From: a virus
Strand: one strand, 5' to 3'
DNA: 64,000 nt
Virus record (IMG/VR): IMGVR_UViG_3300030085_002431
Location: 163,857 to 227,856 of that record
A program made the translations under genes and the position numbers. A model generated the notes under the pieces. That model saw nothing but the letters and a program-made list of their open reading frames with translations, was not told the origin of the DNA and searched no databases. How positions within the stretch are numbered: position 1 is the first letter of the stretch; every line of letters starts with the position of its first letter. Shown piece after piece: positions 44,093 through 51,620 of this stretch.

Positions 44093-46225
44093 ATGGCAGT
44101 TAATCTTGAAGTCAAAGGTTCCCTGGCAAAGTGCCTGGCAACTGAAAACCTCATCATTGAACATAAGAAAGTTCCTACTGCATCTTTCGATGTTGACCGT
44201 CGTGTGCTGACTCTCCCTAACTGGGACCGAGCATCTGCAACTGTCTATGACCTTCTTGTTGGTCATGAAGTCGGTCATGCTTTGTTTACTGACAATGTTG
44301 ACTGGACTGTTGAATACCCTGATGTTCCCAAAGATTTTGTGAATGTCCTTGAAGATGTTCGTGTCGAACGTCTTATGAAGAAAAAGTTTGCTGGTCTTTC
44401 CAGAACTTTTTACAATGGATACAATGAACTGAATGATGAGGACTTCTTCTCTACTCGGGATGAAGACCTTGACAAGTGTTCTTTCATTGACCGTATCAAT
44501 CTGTATTTCAAGATTGGTGCGTTCCATAACATTGCATTCTCCGATGAAGAGAATGAATTCCTCACCCGTGCATCTCAGACAGAATCTTTTGATGATGTAC
44601 TGCGTCTGTCCAAGGATGTTACTGACTTTGTAAAAGCAACAAAGCAGGAACCGATGCAATCTCCCCTCCCTCAGCAGGGACAGGGAGAGGAAGGTGAGGA
44701 TGAGGAGCAGGACTCCCCTGAAACCTCCCCTGAGGGGTCTCAGGCACCCCAGGAGGACGGTCAGCAGGAACCCGTCAAGAACGGCAGCATCCCTGAGGAG
44801 AAGCAATCATCTCCTGGTGGTGGTGGCAGTCAACAGCAGGACAATGAACTTGAGTCTAAAACTCAAGATTCTTTTGATGAGCAACTTGAAAGTCTCACTA
44901 ACAAATACAGAAGTGAGGATACTTATTATGTTGAACTTCCTACCTTTGACCTGGATAAACTGATTATCACTAATGAGTATATTCATAACTACTGCGATAA
45001 CTGGTATGAAAGTGCCGAAGAAAATCGTTCTTGGGTTGGTGAAGGTACTAAGATTGCCATGCGTCAGTATGCTACCTTCAAAAAATCTGCTCAGAAGGAA
45101 GTCAACTACATGGTGAAAGAGTTCGAGTGCCGTAAGTCTGCTGACCAGTATGCTCGTTCCTCCACTGCTCGTACTGGTGTCCTTGATACAGCAAAACTTC
45201 ACACTTACAAGTACAATGAAGACCTCTTCAAGAAAGTCTCTGTTGTTCCTGATGGCAAGAATCACGGTCTGATTTTCATCATTGACTGGTCTGGTTCTAT
45301 GTGCAACTTTATCTTGGATGCATATAAGCAACTTTGCAGTCTGATGTGGTTCTGTAAGAAAGTGAATATTCCTTTCGAGGTGTATGCTTTCACTCTTGAA
45401 CCTTCTGCTTACATTGAGACACAACCTAACCACCCAGATACTTACAATCGAAAAGAAGGATTGTTGGTTCCCGAATCATCTTTCCGTCTTCTCAATCTGT
45501 TTACCAGCAAGGTAAACAATCCTACTCTGGAAAAGCAGATGGGTACTGTTTGGAAGACTGTTTACAGTCACCAATATCGTCAGTATGAGTCACCCAACAT
45601 TCTGGATTTGTCTGGAACTCCTCTGGGAGAAACTATCATGGCTCTCCATCAGGTGATTCCTGCATTCCAATCTGCTAACAAACTTCAGAAGGTGAATTGT
45701 GTCTTCCTTACTGATGGTGAAGGTTATCAAAATGCCATCACTGTCAAGAAGAAAAGGTTCTATGATGATGAAGAAATCATTGGAACTACTCGTAAACCGC
45801 ACGTTGCTATCCGCAATCGTAAACTTGGACGTGTTTATCCTGAATTTGATTGGAATCATTTCCCAATGTATTCCAAGATTCTTTTGAACACTGTTCGTGA
45901 TGCATTCCCTTCAGTGAATCTCATCAACTTCCGTATCACTCCTGCCCGTGAGTTTTCTAACTGCTGGCACTGGTACGGTAACGGTTCCTCCGACCTGTAT
46001 GAGAAACTGAAAATGGTTTATCGTAAGCAACAGTGTGTGCAATTTGATGACACTGGTTATGACCAGTTCAATGTCCTTGCTGCATCCGCACTTAACCAAG
46101 ATGATGAATTCATCGTCAAGGAAAATGCGACCAAGGCACAAATCAAAAAGAGTTTCACTAAGATGCTCGGAAGCAAGAAAACTAACAAAAAGATTCTTGG
46201 TTCCTTCATCGAACTCATTGCCTGA
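44093..46225 (+). CDS. CobT-like protein with HExxH motif and von Willebrand A domain
   Basis: A 710-residue protein. Near residue 58 it carries HEVGHALF, a zinc-protease-like HExxH motif. Residues about 195-265 are a Gln/Glu/Pro-rich linker. The C-terminal half is a VWA domain with the metal site DWSGSM (near 397-402) and GTPLGE (near 508). This domain order matches CobT, the partner of CobS, and also MoxR-linked VWA proteins. Cyanophages commonly label it a peptidase. No cobaltochelatase large subunit is visible nearby, so a chaperone or protease role with the next gene is at least as likely. Confidence 0.8.
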   Translation: MAVNLEVKGSLAKCLATENLIIEHKKVPTASFDVDRRVLTLPNWDRASATVYDLLVGHEVGHALFTDNVDWTVEYPDVPKDFVNVLEDVRVERLMKKKFAGLSRTFYNGYNELNDEDFFSTRDEDLDKCSFIDRINLYFKIGAFHNIAFSDEENEFLTRASQTESFDDVLRLSKDVTDFVKATKQEPMQSPLPQQGQGEEGEDEEQDSPETSPEGSQAPQEDGQQEPVKNGSIPEEKQSSPGGGGSQQQDNELESKTQDSFDEQLESLTNKYRSEDTYYVELPTFDLDKLIITNEYIHNYCDNWYESAEENRSWVGEGTKIAMRQYATFKKSAQKEVNYMVKEFECRKSADQYARSSTARTGVLDTAKLHTYKYNEDLFKKVSVVPDGKNHGLIFIIDWSGSMCNFILDAYKQLCSLMWFCKKVNIPFEVYAFTLEPSAYIETQPNHPDTYNRKEGLLVPESSFRLLNLFTSKVNNPTLEKQMGTVWKTVYSHQYRQYESPNILDLSGTPLGETIMALHQVIPAFQSANKLQKVNCVFLTDGEGYQNAITVKKKRFYDDEEIIGTTRKPHVAIRNRKLGRVYPEFDWNHFPMYSKILLNTVRDAFPSVNLINFRITPAREFSNCWHWYGNGSSDLYEKLKMVYRKQQCVQFDDTGYDQFNVLAASALNQDDEFIVKENATKAQIKKSFTKMLGSKKTNKKILGSFIELIA

Positions 46226-46232
46226 CCACCTG

Positions 46233-46257
46233 GGAGGGTGTCCACTCGGACCCCTCC
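46233..46257 (+). other. GC-rich hairpin between cobT-like gene and cobS promoter
   Basis: GGAGGG-T-GTCC pairs with GGAC-CCCTCC around an ACTC loop, a 10-bp stem with one bulge. No T-run follows. It may protect the upstream mRNA 3' end or weaken read-through. Confidence 0.5.
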
Positions 46258-46274
46258 ACCCCCCTCAGACCTGC

Positions 46275-46292
46275 TACAATTACTAGGTAATC
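46275..46292 (+). promoter_or_regulatory. Promoter of cobS with TACTAGGTAATC start motif
   Basis: TGC followed by TACAAT (46275-46280), then TACTAGGTAATC. The last 12 bases are identical to those at 59570-59581. There is no -35 match, so it may depend on the extended -10. Confidence 0.65.
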
Positions 46293-46304
46293 AACAGAGA
46301 ACAC

Positions 46305-47396
46305 ATGACTGACCAAGCACTTGCTCTTCTTAAAGAAAAGTATGGCACTGAGTTCGGTGCTAATGCTGTGAAAGAAGTTGCTAAGGAATTGAATACTTCT
46401 TATGCTACTCTCTCTAAGTATCTGAACCAGTACAAGGTTGGTCGTGGTAAGTGGTCCCTGGAGCAAACTGTCCAGGAATTGGAAGAAACTCTTGCCTCCT
46501 CTGTTCCAACAATGACTTCTGTAGAGCAAAACCTTATCCCTCAGAAAGATGATTCCTTCGTCCAGTTTGGTAACTTCAGTGATATTAAAAAGGTTATTGC
46601 ATCCCGCATGTTCTATCCTACGTTCATTACGGGACTCTCTGGAAACGGTAAAACGTTCGGTGTGGAACAAGCATGTGCCCAACTCGGACGAGAACTGATT
46701 CGTGTGAACATTACAATTGAGACCGATGAAGATGACCTTATTGGTGGTTTCCGTCTTGTTGATGGTGAAACCGTCTGGCACAATGGCCCAGTCATTGAGG
46801 CCCTGCAACGGGGTGCTGTGTTGCTCCTTGACGAAATCGACCTCGCAAGCAACAAAATTCTCTGTCTTCAATCTATTCTCGAAGGAAAAGGTGTTTTCCT
46901 CAAGAAGATTGGCAAGTTCATTGCACCCTCAGAAGGTTTCCAAGTATTCGCAACCGCAAATACAAAGGGCAAAGGTTCCGACGACGGACGATTCATTGGA
47001 ACTAACGTGCTCAACGAAGCATTCCTTGAACGATTCCCCGTCACCTTTGAGCAGTCTTATCCGACAGTAGCCATTGAGTCTAAAATCTTGACTAAAGTGG
47101 CAGAGTCTCTTAACATTCCTATGGTTGGTGAGCACACTGACTTCATTAAGCATCTGTGCGATTGGGCAGACATCATCCGCAAGACCTTCTATGATGGTGG
47201 TGTTGATGAGGTTATCTCTACCCGTCGTCTTGTTCACATTATCAAAGCATACTCTATCTTTGGTAAGAAAGACAAAGCAATGAAGGTATGTCTGAATCGT
47301 TTCGATGATGAAACCAAAGCAACCTTTGTCGAACTCTATGACAAGATTGATGCTAACTTTGAAGTCCAGGAAGATGCTCAAGTTCCTGCCAACTGA
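46305..47396 (+). CDS. cobS: CobS-like MoxR-family AAA+ ATPase
   Basis: A 363-residue ATPase. The first 70 residues look like a small DNA-binding-like helical domain (VKEVAKELNTSYATLSKYLN). Walker A is TGLSGNGKTFG near residue 108, Walker B VLLLDEIDLA near 170, and sensor residues are in FATANTKGKGSDDGRF. Cyanophages regularly carry cobS, proposed to help insert cobalt during cobalamin synthesis for phage ribonucleotide reductase or host methionine synthase. Here it forms a unit with the CobT-like gene, but its own promoter separates them. Confidence 0.88.
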   Translation: MTDQALALLKEKYGTEFGANAVKEVAKELNTSYATLSKYLNQYKVGRGKWSLEQTVQELEETLASSVPTMTSVEQNLIPQKDDSFVQFGNFSDIKKVIASRMFYPTFITGLSGNGKTFGVEQACAQLGRELIRVNITIETDEDDLIGGFRLVDGETVWHNGPVIEALQRGAVLLLDEIDLASNKILCLQSILEGKGVFLKKIGKFIAPSEGFQVFATANTKGKGSDDGRFIGTNVLNEAFLERFPVTFEQSYPTVAIESKILTKVAESLNIPMVGEHTDFIKHLCDWADIIRKTFYDGGVDEVISTRRLVHIIKAYSIFGKKDKAMKVCLNRFDDETKATFVELYDKIDANFEVQEDAQVPAN

Positions 47397-47407
47397 TTAG
47401 TCTATCG

Positions 47408-47439
47408 TGTGGGTTTGCAGGTTTTTCTACAAACCCACA
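47408..47439 (+). terminator. Hairpin after cobS
   Basis: TGTGGGTTTG (47408-47417) pairs perfectly with CAAACCCACA (47430-47439). The T-run is inside the loop, not after the stem, so termination is plausible but not certain. Confidence 0.55.
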
Positions 47440-47482
47440 TATATAGATATGTGTCAAATCCCCCACTACCTTCCACACTCAA

Positions 47483-47623
47483 ATGTCCACGTTACTCTAC
47501 GAACTAGACGCAGATTCGATTTACGAGCAAATTATTGAGAATTTTGATGAAGTTCATGATGTAGAAGATGATGATGACTATCGTGAAGATAGAATGGAAC
47601 AGATGATTTCTCGTCACGGATGA
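47483..47623 (+). CDS. Small very acidic protein
   Basis: A 46-residue ORF (MSTLLYELDADSIYEQIIEN, then an Asp run). Acidity and size are typical of early host-takeover genes. It starts a block of small genes. Function unknown. Confidence 0.5.
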   Translation: MSTLLYELDADSIYEQIIENFDEVHDVEDDDDYREDRMEQMISRHG

Positions 47624-47632
47624 AGGAGAGTC

Positions 47633-47776
47633 ATGCAAACAATTATTTCCGAGGAACTAACAAAGCATGATGACCTTGAAGCATTTGCTGAATATCTTGG
47701 TATAGATTACGAAGATTTCTATGAAATGCTTGTTTTAGAGAATTTTTATGAGTATGATTACGACGATTTGTCTTAA
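47633..47776 (+). CDS. Small acidic protein with helix-turn-helix-like core
   Basis: A 47-residue ORF (KHDDLEAFAEYLGIDYEDFY, ending EYDYDDLS) with a strong ribosome site (AAGGAGAG). Function unknown. Confidence 0.5.
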   Translation: MQTIISEELTKHDDLEAFAEYLGIDYEDFYEMLVLENFYEYDYDDLS

Positions 47777-47824
47777 GAAACATTGCAACTTTGTTGCATC
47801 TTGAACACTTTTATCTAAAATACT

Positions 47825-48091
47825 ATGTCTATTTCCGTCATCTATGATATCGATTTAGTCGATGAGAACTATGACGAGGACTTCAAGCAGTTCTATGTCA
47901 AAGCAATTGTCGAAGATATGGCACTTGATTATATGGGTGACTATTGGAACCCACCTGAATATGGACCCGCAGTTTGTGAAGCAAACTTTATCCTGGAGAA
48001 AGAGGAACTACTCCCACACGACCCAAACAATCTAATCGAGTTCATTGAAGCACTTGAGTTAGATTGGGAAATCGTAAGAGACGACTACTGA
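47825..48091 (+). CDS. Acidic hypothetical protein, 88 residues
   Basis: An 88-residue protein (MSISVIYDIDLVDENYDEDF, then ALDYMGDYWNPPEYGPAVCE). Strand and helix content is mixed, and aromatic and acidic residues dominate. It lies in the small-gene block after cobS, nine bases before the next gene. No family recognised. Confidence 0.6.
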   Translation: MSISVIYDIDLVDENYDEDFKQFYVKAIVEDMALDYMGDYWNPPEYGPAVCEANFILEKEELLPHDPNNLIEFIEALELDWEIVRDDY

Positions 48092-48099
48092 CTTAACAA

Positions 48100-48300
48100 A
48101 TGAAAGACCAAAACACTATTGTCGATACTGAATCCAAACAAGATAAATGGAATCGTGGACTAGATTTGTTTATTGAATCGGTCATGAAACCAGACTCTTC
48201 ACTACGACAATGTGCTCATAATCAAAAGTGTTACCATGAATTGATGGATGTTAGGAATGACGTTCTCGATTACTTAAAGACACTAAGATGGAACAATTAA
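48100..48300 (+). CDS. Hypothetical protein, 66 residues
   Basis: A 66-residue, probably helical protein (QDKWNRGLDLFIESVMKPDS, then QKCYHELMDVRNDVLDYLKT) with two cysteines. It overlaps the next gene by 13 bases. Function unknown. Confidence 0.58.
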   Translation: MKDQNTIVDTESKQDKWNRGLDLFIESVMKPDSSLRQCAHNQKCYHELMDVRNDVLDYLKTLRWNN

Positions 48301-48539
48301 ACGGTTATTATTACGGTTTACTATTATTCTTTGGAGTTCTATTTTACATAGTAGGAACTCAACCTAACGCAGCAAGATATGTAGTTCTTGTACAAAAATA
48401 TGCTGAAACAAAGTATAGAATGACTAAGTGGTGGTTAGTAAATAACCCCAGAAATCCAATAGTCAAATACTTTATGTGGAGACGTTCTCTCAAGTTAGCA
48501 GAAGAGGTGAGAAAACGTATAGAAGAGAATAATAAATAA
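48288..48539 (+). CDS. Small single-pass membrane protein
   Basis: An 83-residue protein with one N-terminal helix (YYYGLLLFFGVLFYIVGT, about residues 7-24) and a strongly basic C-terminus (KYRMTKWWLV, WRRSLKLAEEVRKRIEENNK). The basic tail is likely cytoplasmic. Its stop overlaps an AATAAATA box. Function unknown. Confidence 0.65.
   Translation: MEQLNGYYYGLLLFFGVLFYIVGTQPNAARYVVLVQKYAETKYRMTKWWLVNNPRNPIVKYFMWRRSLKLAEEVRKRIEENNK
48531..48538 (+). promoter_or_regulatory. Possible late box AATAAATA
   Basis: AATAAATA overlaps the previous stop, 33 bases before the ATG at 48571. The AT-rich setting makes chance occurrence possible. Confidence 0.35.
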
Positions 48540-48570
48540 ATCGGAATGACCTTATTCTTTATTTTTTATC

Positions 48571-48768
48571 ATGCATTACAAACCGTATAGCCCTGAATGG
48601 CATAGATATAGGTATTTGAAAGAGGCACTGGACAAGTATCTTGATGATTATGTTGAGAATGACGTAATCATGGATGATATTCTTGATGTGCTGGAGAGTC
48701 GTTCTGATTCAGCATATGCTGAATACAACAAAATTACAGAATTAGAATCGAAACTGCGAAGAGGGTAA
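48571..48768 (+). CDS. Hypothetical protein, 65 residues
   Basis: A 65-residue charged helical protein (HYKPYSPEWHRYRYLKEALD, then ENDVIMDDILDVLESRSDSA). It ends three bases before the next start. I recall similar proteins in cyanomyoviruses without a function. Confidence 0.58.
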   Translation: MHYKPYSPEWHRYRYLKEALDKYLDDYVENDVIMDDILDVLESRSDSAYAEYNKITELESKLRRG

Positions 48769-48771
48769 GGT

Positions 48772-49083
48772 ATGCTGTCTACGAAGTACAGACTCCGTTT
48801 AGAATTTATTTGTAAGAAAATTGCAAATAAAGAAGAAGTTCAACTAGAAGATATGATTTGGGCAGAGAAACTTGCCAAATCTCATACCACTGCTAGAGAC
48901 TGGTTAAACAAAGCACGTCGTCAATCCAACGGGATTGAGGAGGGTAGTATTGACGATTTTATGAATAGGATGGGATTAGGAGACCCCGACCCTTCCAATC
49001 ATAAAACGGGGTTTGATGGTGCTGATGAAATCGTAGACTGGTTCCAACGTGATAAACCTGATGATTGGAGGCAACGTGACTGA
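48772..49083 (+). CDS. Conserved hypothetical protein, 103 residues
   Basis: A 103-residue protein. The N-terminal half is helical (LEFICKKIANKEEVQLEDMI, WAEKLAKSHTTARDWLNKAR) and could bind nucleic acid. The C-terminal half is acidic (FMNRMGLGDPDPSNHKTGFD). It overlaps the next gene by eight bases. Function unknown. Confidence 0.62.
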   Translation: MLSTKYRLRLEFICKKIANKEEVQLEDMIWAEKLAKSHTTARDWLNKARRQSNGIEEGSIDDFMNRMGLGDPDPSNHKTGFDGADEIVDWFQRDKPDDWRQRD

Positions 49084-49279
49084 CGATATTATTGTTAATA
49101 TGGATGGTGGTGTCGGTGGTTCATGGAATGGAGATGAAGTGACCAAAATGAATATTGCCAAGAATTTGGTAGAAAAAATTGAAGAACTTTTGGATGGCAA
49201 AGCACACTACGTTGAGTGCTGTGACCGTACCACACAACACAACAAAATTGTAATCGAATATAATCACACGAACAAATGA
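49076..49279 (+). CDS. Hypothetical protein, 67 residues (GTG start)
   Basis: A 67-residue protein (TDDIIVNMDGGVGGSWNGDE, then YVECCDRTTQHNKIVIEYNH). GGAGG at 49067-49071 is correctly spaced for GTG 49076, which decides the start against the in-frame ATG at 49049. It overlaps the next ATG by four bases. Function unknown. Confidence 0.6.
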   Translation: MTDDIIVNMDGGVGGSWNGDEVTKMNIAKNLVEKIEELLDGKAHYVECCDRTTQHNKIVIEYNHTNK

Positions 49280-49515
49280 TTCAAGCATTAGTTTATGGTA
49301 ACGGTAGTCAAGAATCTGAAAGAGCAAAGATGGTTCTTGAAGCATGTGGTCAGGAGGTAAGAGAGTTCTTCCTTGGTGTCCACTTTAGTGACAAACAGTT
49401 TCGTGATGAGTTTGGTAGTGAAGCAGAATATCCACAAGTTTCTATTGGTTTAGACCATCGTGGCACTTTGAAAGAAACCCTAAAGTACATGAGTGATAAC
49501 GGAATGTTCTTATGA
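49276..49515 (+). CDS. Glutaredoxin-like protein lacking the redox cysteines
   Basis: A 79-residue protein that follows the glutaredoxin at 1338-1574 along its whole length. YGNGSQESERAKMVLEACG stands where YGCPYCEKIKAVLDQRD is, then FSDKQFRDEFG matches FTEDEFREEFG and the cis-proline loop EYPQVSI matches TFPRVVI. Both catalytic cysteines are replaced by Ser. It cannot be a dithiol or monothiol enzyme and may be a binding or regulatory relative. Confidence 0.75.
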   Translation: MIQALVYGNGSQESERAKMVLEACGQEVREFFLGVHFSDKQFRDEFGSEAEYPQVSIGLDHRGTLKETLKYMSDNGMFL

Positions 49516-49709
49516 ACTATGATGAGTTTGTAAGTCGTGATATTCAATACTATAAAAGCATGGTTATTTTAGTTGACACCAAGATAAAGTATGGTATGAA
49601 GTTCACTGATGAAGAACTCATAATAAAAGATTTAATAATGCAAGTTGAAGAAAATAATAAAATCAACCAATTGAGGAATAAATATGAAAAACTCTGGGAA
49701 TCAGAGTGA
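49512..49709 (+). CDS. Small helical protein
   Basis: A 65-residue protein (NYDEFVSRDIQYYKSMVILV, then DLIMQVEENNKINQLRNKYE), predicted helical with coiled-coil character. It overlaps the previous stop (ATGA) and precedes a terminator. Function unknown. Confidence 0.55.
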   Translation: MNYDEFVSRDIQYYKSMVILVDTKIKYGMKFTDEELIIKDLIMQVEENNKINQLRNKYEKLWESE

Positions 49710-49718
49710 CACCCTATG

Positions 49719-49756
49719 AACTGTCCCTTAGTCCTAGACTAGAGGGCAGTTTTTTG
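49719..49756 (+). terminator. Intrinsic terminator
   Basis: AACTGTCCCT pairs with AGGGCAGTT (one bulged T), followed by six T. It closes the small-gene operon. Confidence 0.8.
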
Positions 49757-49763
49757 CTATAAT
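49735..49763 (+). promoter_or_regulatory. Sigma70-type promoter overlapping the terminator
   Basis: TAGACT (49735-49740), a 17-base spacer and a perfect TATAAT (49758-49763), seven bases before the ATG. The -35 is weak, and the hairpin lies in the spacer. Confidence 0.55.
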
Positions 49764-49769
49764 GACTGT

Positions 49770-50144
49770 ATGCCCAAGAAAGCAACCCCTGCATCTAAGA
49801 CAAGTGCAAACAAACGTGCAACTAAATCGACTGCAACAACTTCTAGTGACCCTAAGTCAAAAGGAACTGGAAGAGCAACCTCTGCTGCTAAGAAAGCACC
49901 TGCAAAGAAGAAAAGAGCAACTAAAAGAAAGCAACCAAAACCAACTCTAAAGAATCTAAAAGTTTCTGCAGCTGAAGGAAAAAGATTTCCTTGGCCTTCT
50001 TTCCCTTACAAGGTTGTTCATAGAGATGGGAAAGATTTGCAGGATATAAAGACCTGCTACTTTGAATGCGAAGAGCATATGAAAAAGTATCTTGTTAGAT
50101 ACGGATTCAAGAAAAACGAATACCACATGTTTACCAATGTCTGA
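49770..50144 (+). CDS. Protein with histone-H1-like basic tail
   Basis: A 124-residue protein in two parts. Residues 1-65 are Lys/Ala/Thr-rich and disordered (SAAKKAPAKKKRATKRKQPK), like histone H1 tails. Residues 66-124 form a small folded part (RFPWPSFPYKVVHRDGKDLQ, then CYFECEEHMKKYLVRYGF). The basic tail should bind DNA or RNA. It follows a promoter closely, so the leader is very short. Function unknown. Confidence 0.65.
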   Translation: MPKKATPASKTSANKRATKSTATTSSDPKSKGTGRATSAAKKAPAKKKRATKRKQPKPTLKNLKVSAAEGKRFPWPSFPYKVVHRDGKDLQDIKTCYFECEEHMKKYLVRYGFKKNEYHMFTNV

Positions 50145-50451
50145 AACAGAAACTACAACCGAACAAACAATTCACCCAAAATTGAAACAATCACTAGGTC
50201 CAAACAATACTGTTGAAAAGGACATTCCAGAAGATGTTGTTTGGATTGATGATGCGTTTTATGTCAAGAAAACACGATTCGGTCTTTATACTTCTATCCT
50301 AAAGAATCCTCTGGGTGCCAACTTCATTACTGGTGCTACAGAAGATGGTGTTATCACAATGACGAGATGGCATCTGATGTGTATTCAGGACGGTTCTATT
50401 GATGATTACACTAGAGTTGTAAACAATGGTATTGTCGGTGGCAAACTCTAA
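50137..50451 (+). CDS. Conserved cyanophage protein, 104 residues
   Basis: A 104-residue protein with an acidic Thr/Glu start and a core DDAFYVKKTRFGLYTSILKN, then FITGATEDGVITMTRWHL. I recall this block in many cyanomyoviruses, but with no known function. It overlaps the histone-like gene by eight bases (ATGTCTGA) and the next ORF by 14. Confidence 0.68.
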   Translation: MSETETTTEQTIHPKLKQSLGPNNTVEKDIPEDVVWIDDAFYVKKTRFGLYTSILKNPLGANFITGATEDGVITMTRWHLMCIQDGSIDDYTRVVNNGIVGGKL

Positions 50452-50584
50452 CAATAATTTGCCGTTGACATTGGCATTCATTGGAGTTATACTGCTGACA
50501 CTATCAGTAATTCTTGCTGGGTATTTTCATGGTGACATGCATCTACTCACTACACTGAAAAATGCAAAGGAGTTTTATGACTAA
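50438..50584 (+). CDS. 48-residue membrane peptide (GTG start)
   Basis: A short ORF that overlaps both neighbours. It has one clear hydrophobic helix (LTLAFIGVILLTLSVILAGY) followed by a soluble tail. A perfect promoter lies inside it, so it could also be a non-coding promoter region; both readings are possible. Confidence 0.45.
   Translation: MANSNNNLPLTLAFIGVILLTLSVILAGYFHGDMHLLTTLKNAKEFYD
50465..50493 (+). promoter_or_regulatory. Consensus sigma70 promoter inside a small ORF
   Basis: TTGACA (50465-50470), exactly 17 bases, TATACT (50488-50493). It would drive the genes from 50577 onward. Confidence 0.75.
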
Positions 50585-50822
50585 ACGAGAATTTACAGGA
50601 AAAGGTGGAGAAACCTGGGAATGGGAAGAAACCCCTGAAGTCGTTGCAGCAATCAAAAAACTGCATGAGTCATCTAAAGCAGTTCAAGAAATCAACAGCA
50701 AACCTAAGTTCAAAGGGAACTATCAAGGTCCACTTTATGCACCTCATCCTGAGTTAAAAAAACCCAAGAGAATTGTTAATACCCAAAAAGTAGTAATTAC
50801 AGAAAAGGAAGGTGAAGAATGA
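50577..50822 (+). CDS. Small charged protein, 81 residues
   Basis: An 81-residue protein (MTKREFTGKGGETWEWEETP, then KPKFKGNYQGPLYAPHPELK). AAGGAG decides the start against an in-frame ATG at 50562. It ends four bases into the next gene. Function unknown. Confidence 0.6.
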   Translation: MTKREFTGKGGETWEWEETPEVVAAIKKLHESSKAVQEINSKPKFKGNYQGPLYAPHPELKKPKRIVNTQKVVITEKEGEE

Positions 50823-51070
50823 ATCCAACTAAACCACTAACACCCGAAGAAGTTGCAGATGCAGCAGAACAATTCTTTCCTCTGTTTGATATTGTGCATC
50901 GTCAAATGCCAGAAAATTCAAACGTTGAAGATACTTTGAAAGTTATGGAGTCTGTTTGTGGTCTTGCTCATAAACTGAGAATGCAGTCTGATAACGATAA
51001 GGCAGGTCCGTTTGGTTTTAATAAAAAGGTAGAAACCGATGAAGATTCTTCATCTAACGAAGAAACCTGA
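50819..51070 (+). CDS. Small acidic protein, 83 residues
   Basis: An 83-residue, helical, acidic protein (LTPEEVADAAEQFFPLFDIV, then ending DEDSSSNEET). Its last 32 bases overlap the following dioxygenase gene. Function unknown. Confidence 0.58.
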   Translation: MNPTKPLTPEEVADAAEQFFPLFDIVHRQMPENSNVEDTLKVMESVCGLAHKLRMQSDNDKAGPFGFNKKVETDEDSSSNEET

Positions 51071-51620
51071 TTCCTATGATTTCAGAGAATACATCTATGT
51101 ATGGGATAATTTCCTATCAGATGAATTCTCTGATTTTTTGGATGAAGAGATTTATATGCATACCAACTGGAGATACTGTAACTGCGTAGATACTCCAGAA
51201 TGTTCTCATACAATATGGGGTAGAACTTATAAAGATTGGAGACCAGAGTATATAAATGACCTAACTGAAGTTCTTGAAAGTAAAACTGGTATTCTAATTC
51301 CATCTCCAGAATACGTTGGATTGAATGGGCAAACAATGGGAATGAATGCTTGTTTACATCAAGACTGTGCTTCATTAGAAGCAAACAAAACAGCATCATT
51401 TCTTTATTACATTGGTACAGATGATGCAGATGGAGACTTAATCATTTACAATAATGAGAGAGAACCTATTGAAAGAATTGAGTTTGTAAAAAACAGAATG
51501 GTTCTTTTTGATGGAAGCATTCCACACTCTGCTGATGGACCAACGAGTATGACATTACGAATGTCATTAGTGTATAGAGGTTACTATGAAAACAATAACG
51601 GGAATGCGAGTAGTAGGTAG
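51039..51620 (+). CDS. 2-oxoglutarate/Fe(II) oxygenase (prolyl-hydroxylase-like)
   Basis: A 193-residue protein. LHQDCAS gives the HxD iron ligands (near residues 107-109), GDLIIYNN the core strand, NRMVLFDGSIPHSADGP the distal His and MTLRMSLVYRG an Arg for 2-oxoglutarate. It resembles small prolyl-4-hydroxylase-type enzymes of phages; the substrate is unknown. ATG 51039 lies inside the upstream gene, and a later start cannot be excluded. Confidence 0.78.
   Translation: MKILHLTKKPDSYDFREYIYVWDNFLSDEFSDFLDEEIYMHTNWRYCNCVDTPECSHTIWGRTYKDWRPEYINDLTEVLESKTGILIPSPEYVGLNGQTMGMNACLHQDCASLEANKTASFLYYIGTDDADGDLIIYNNEREPIERIEFVKNRMVLFDGSIPHSADGPTSMTLRMSLVYRGYYENNNGNASSR

Noticed and set aside
44060-45433. 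Two long minus-strand ORFs opposite the CobT-like gene
   Set aside because: They lack start signals and motifs; the plus-strand VWA protein explains the open frames.
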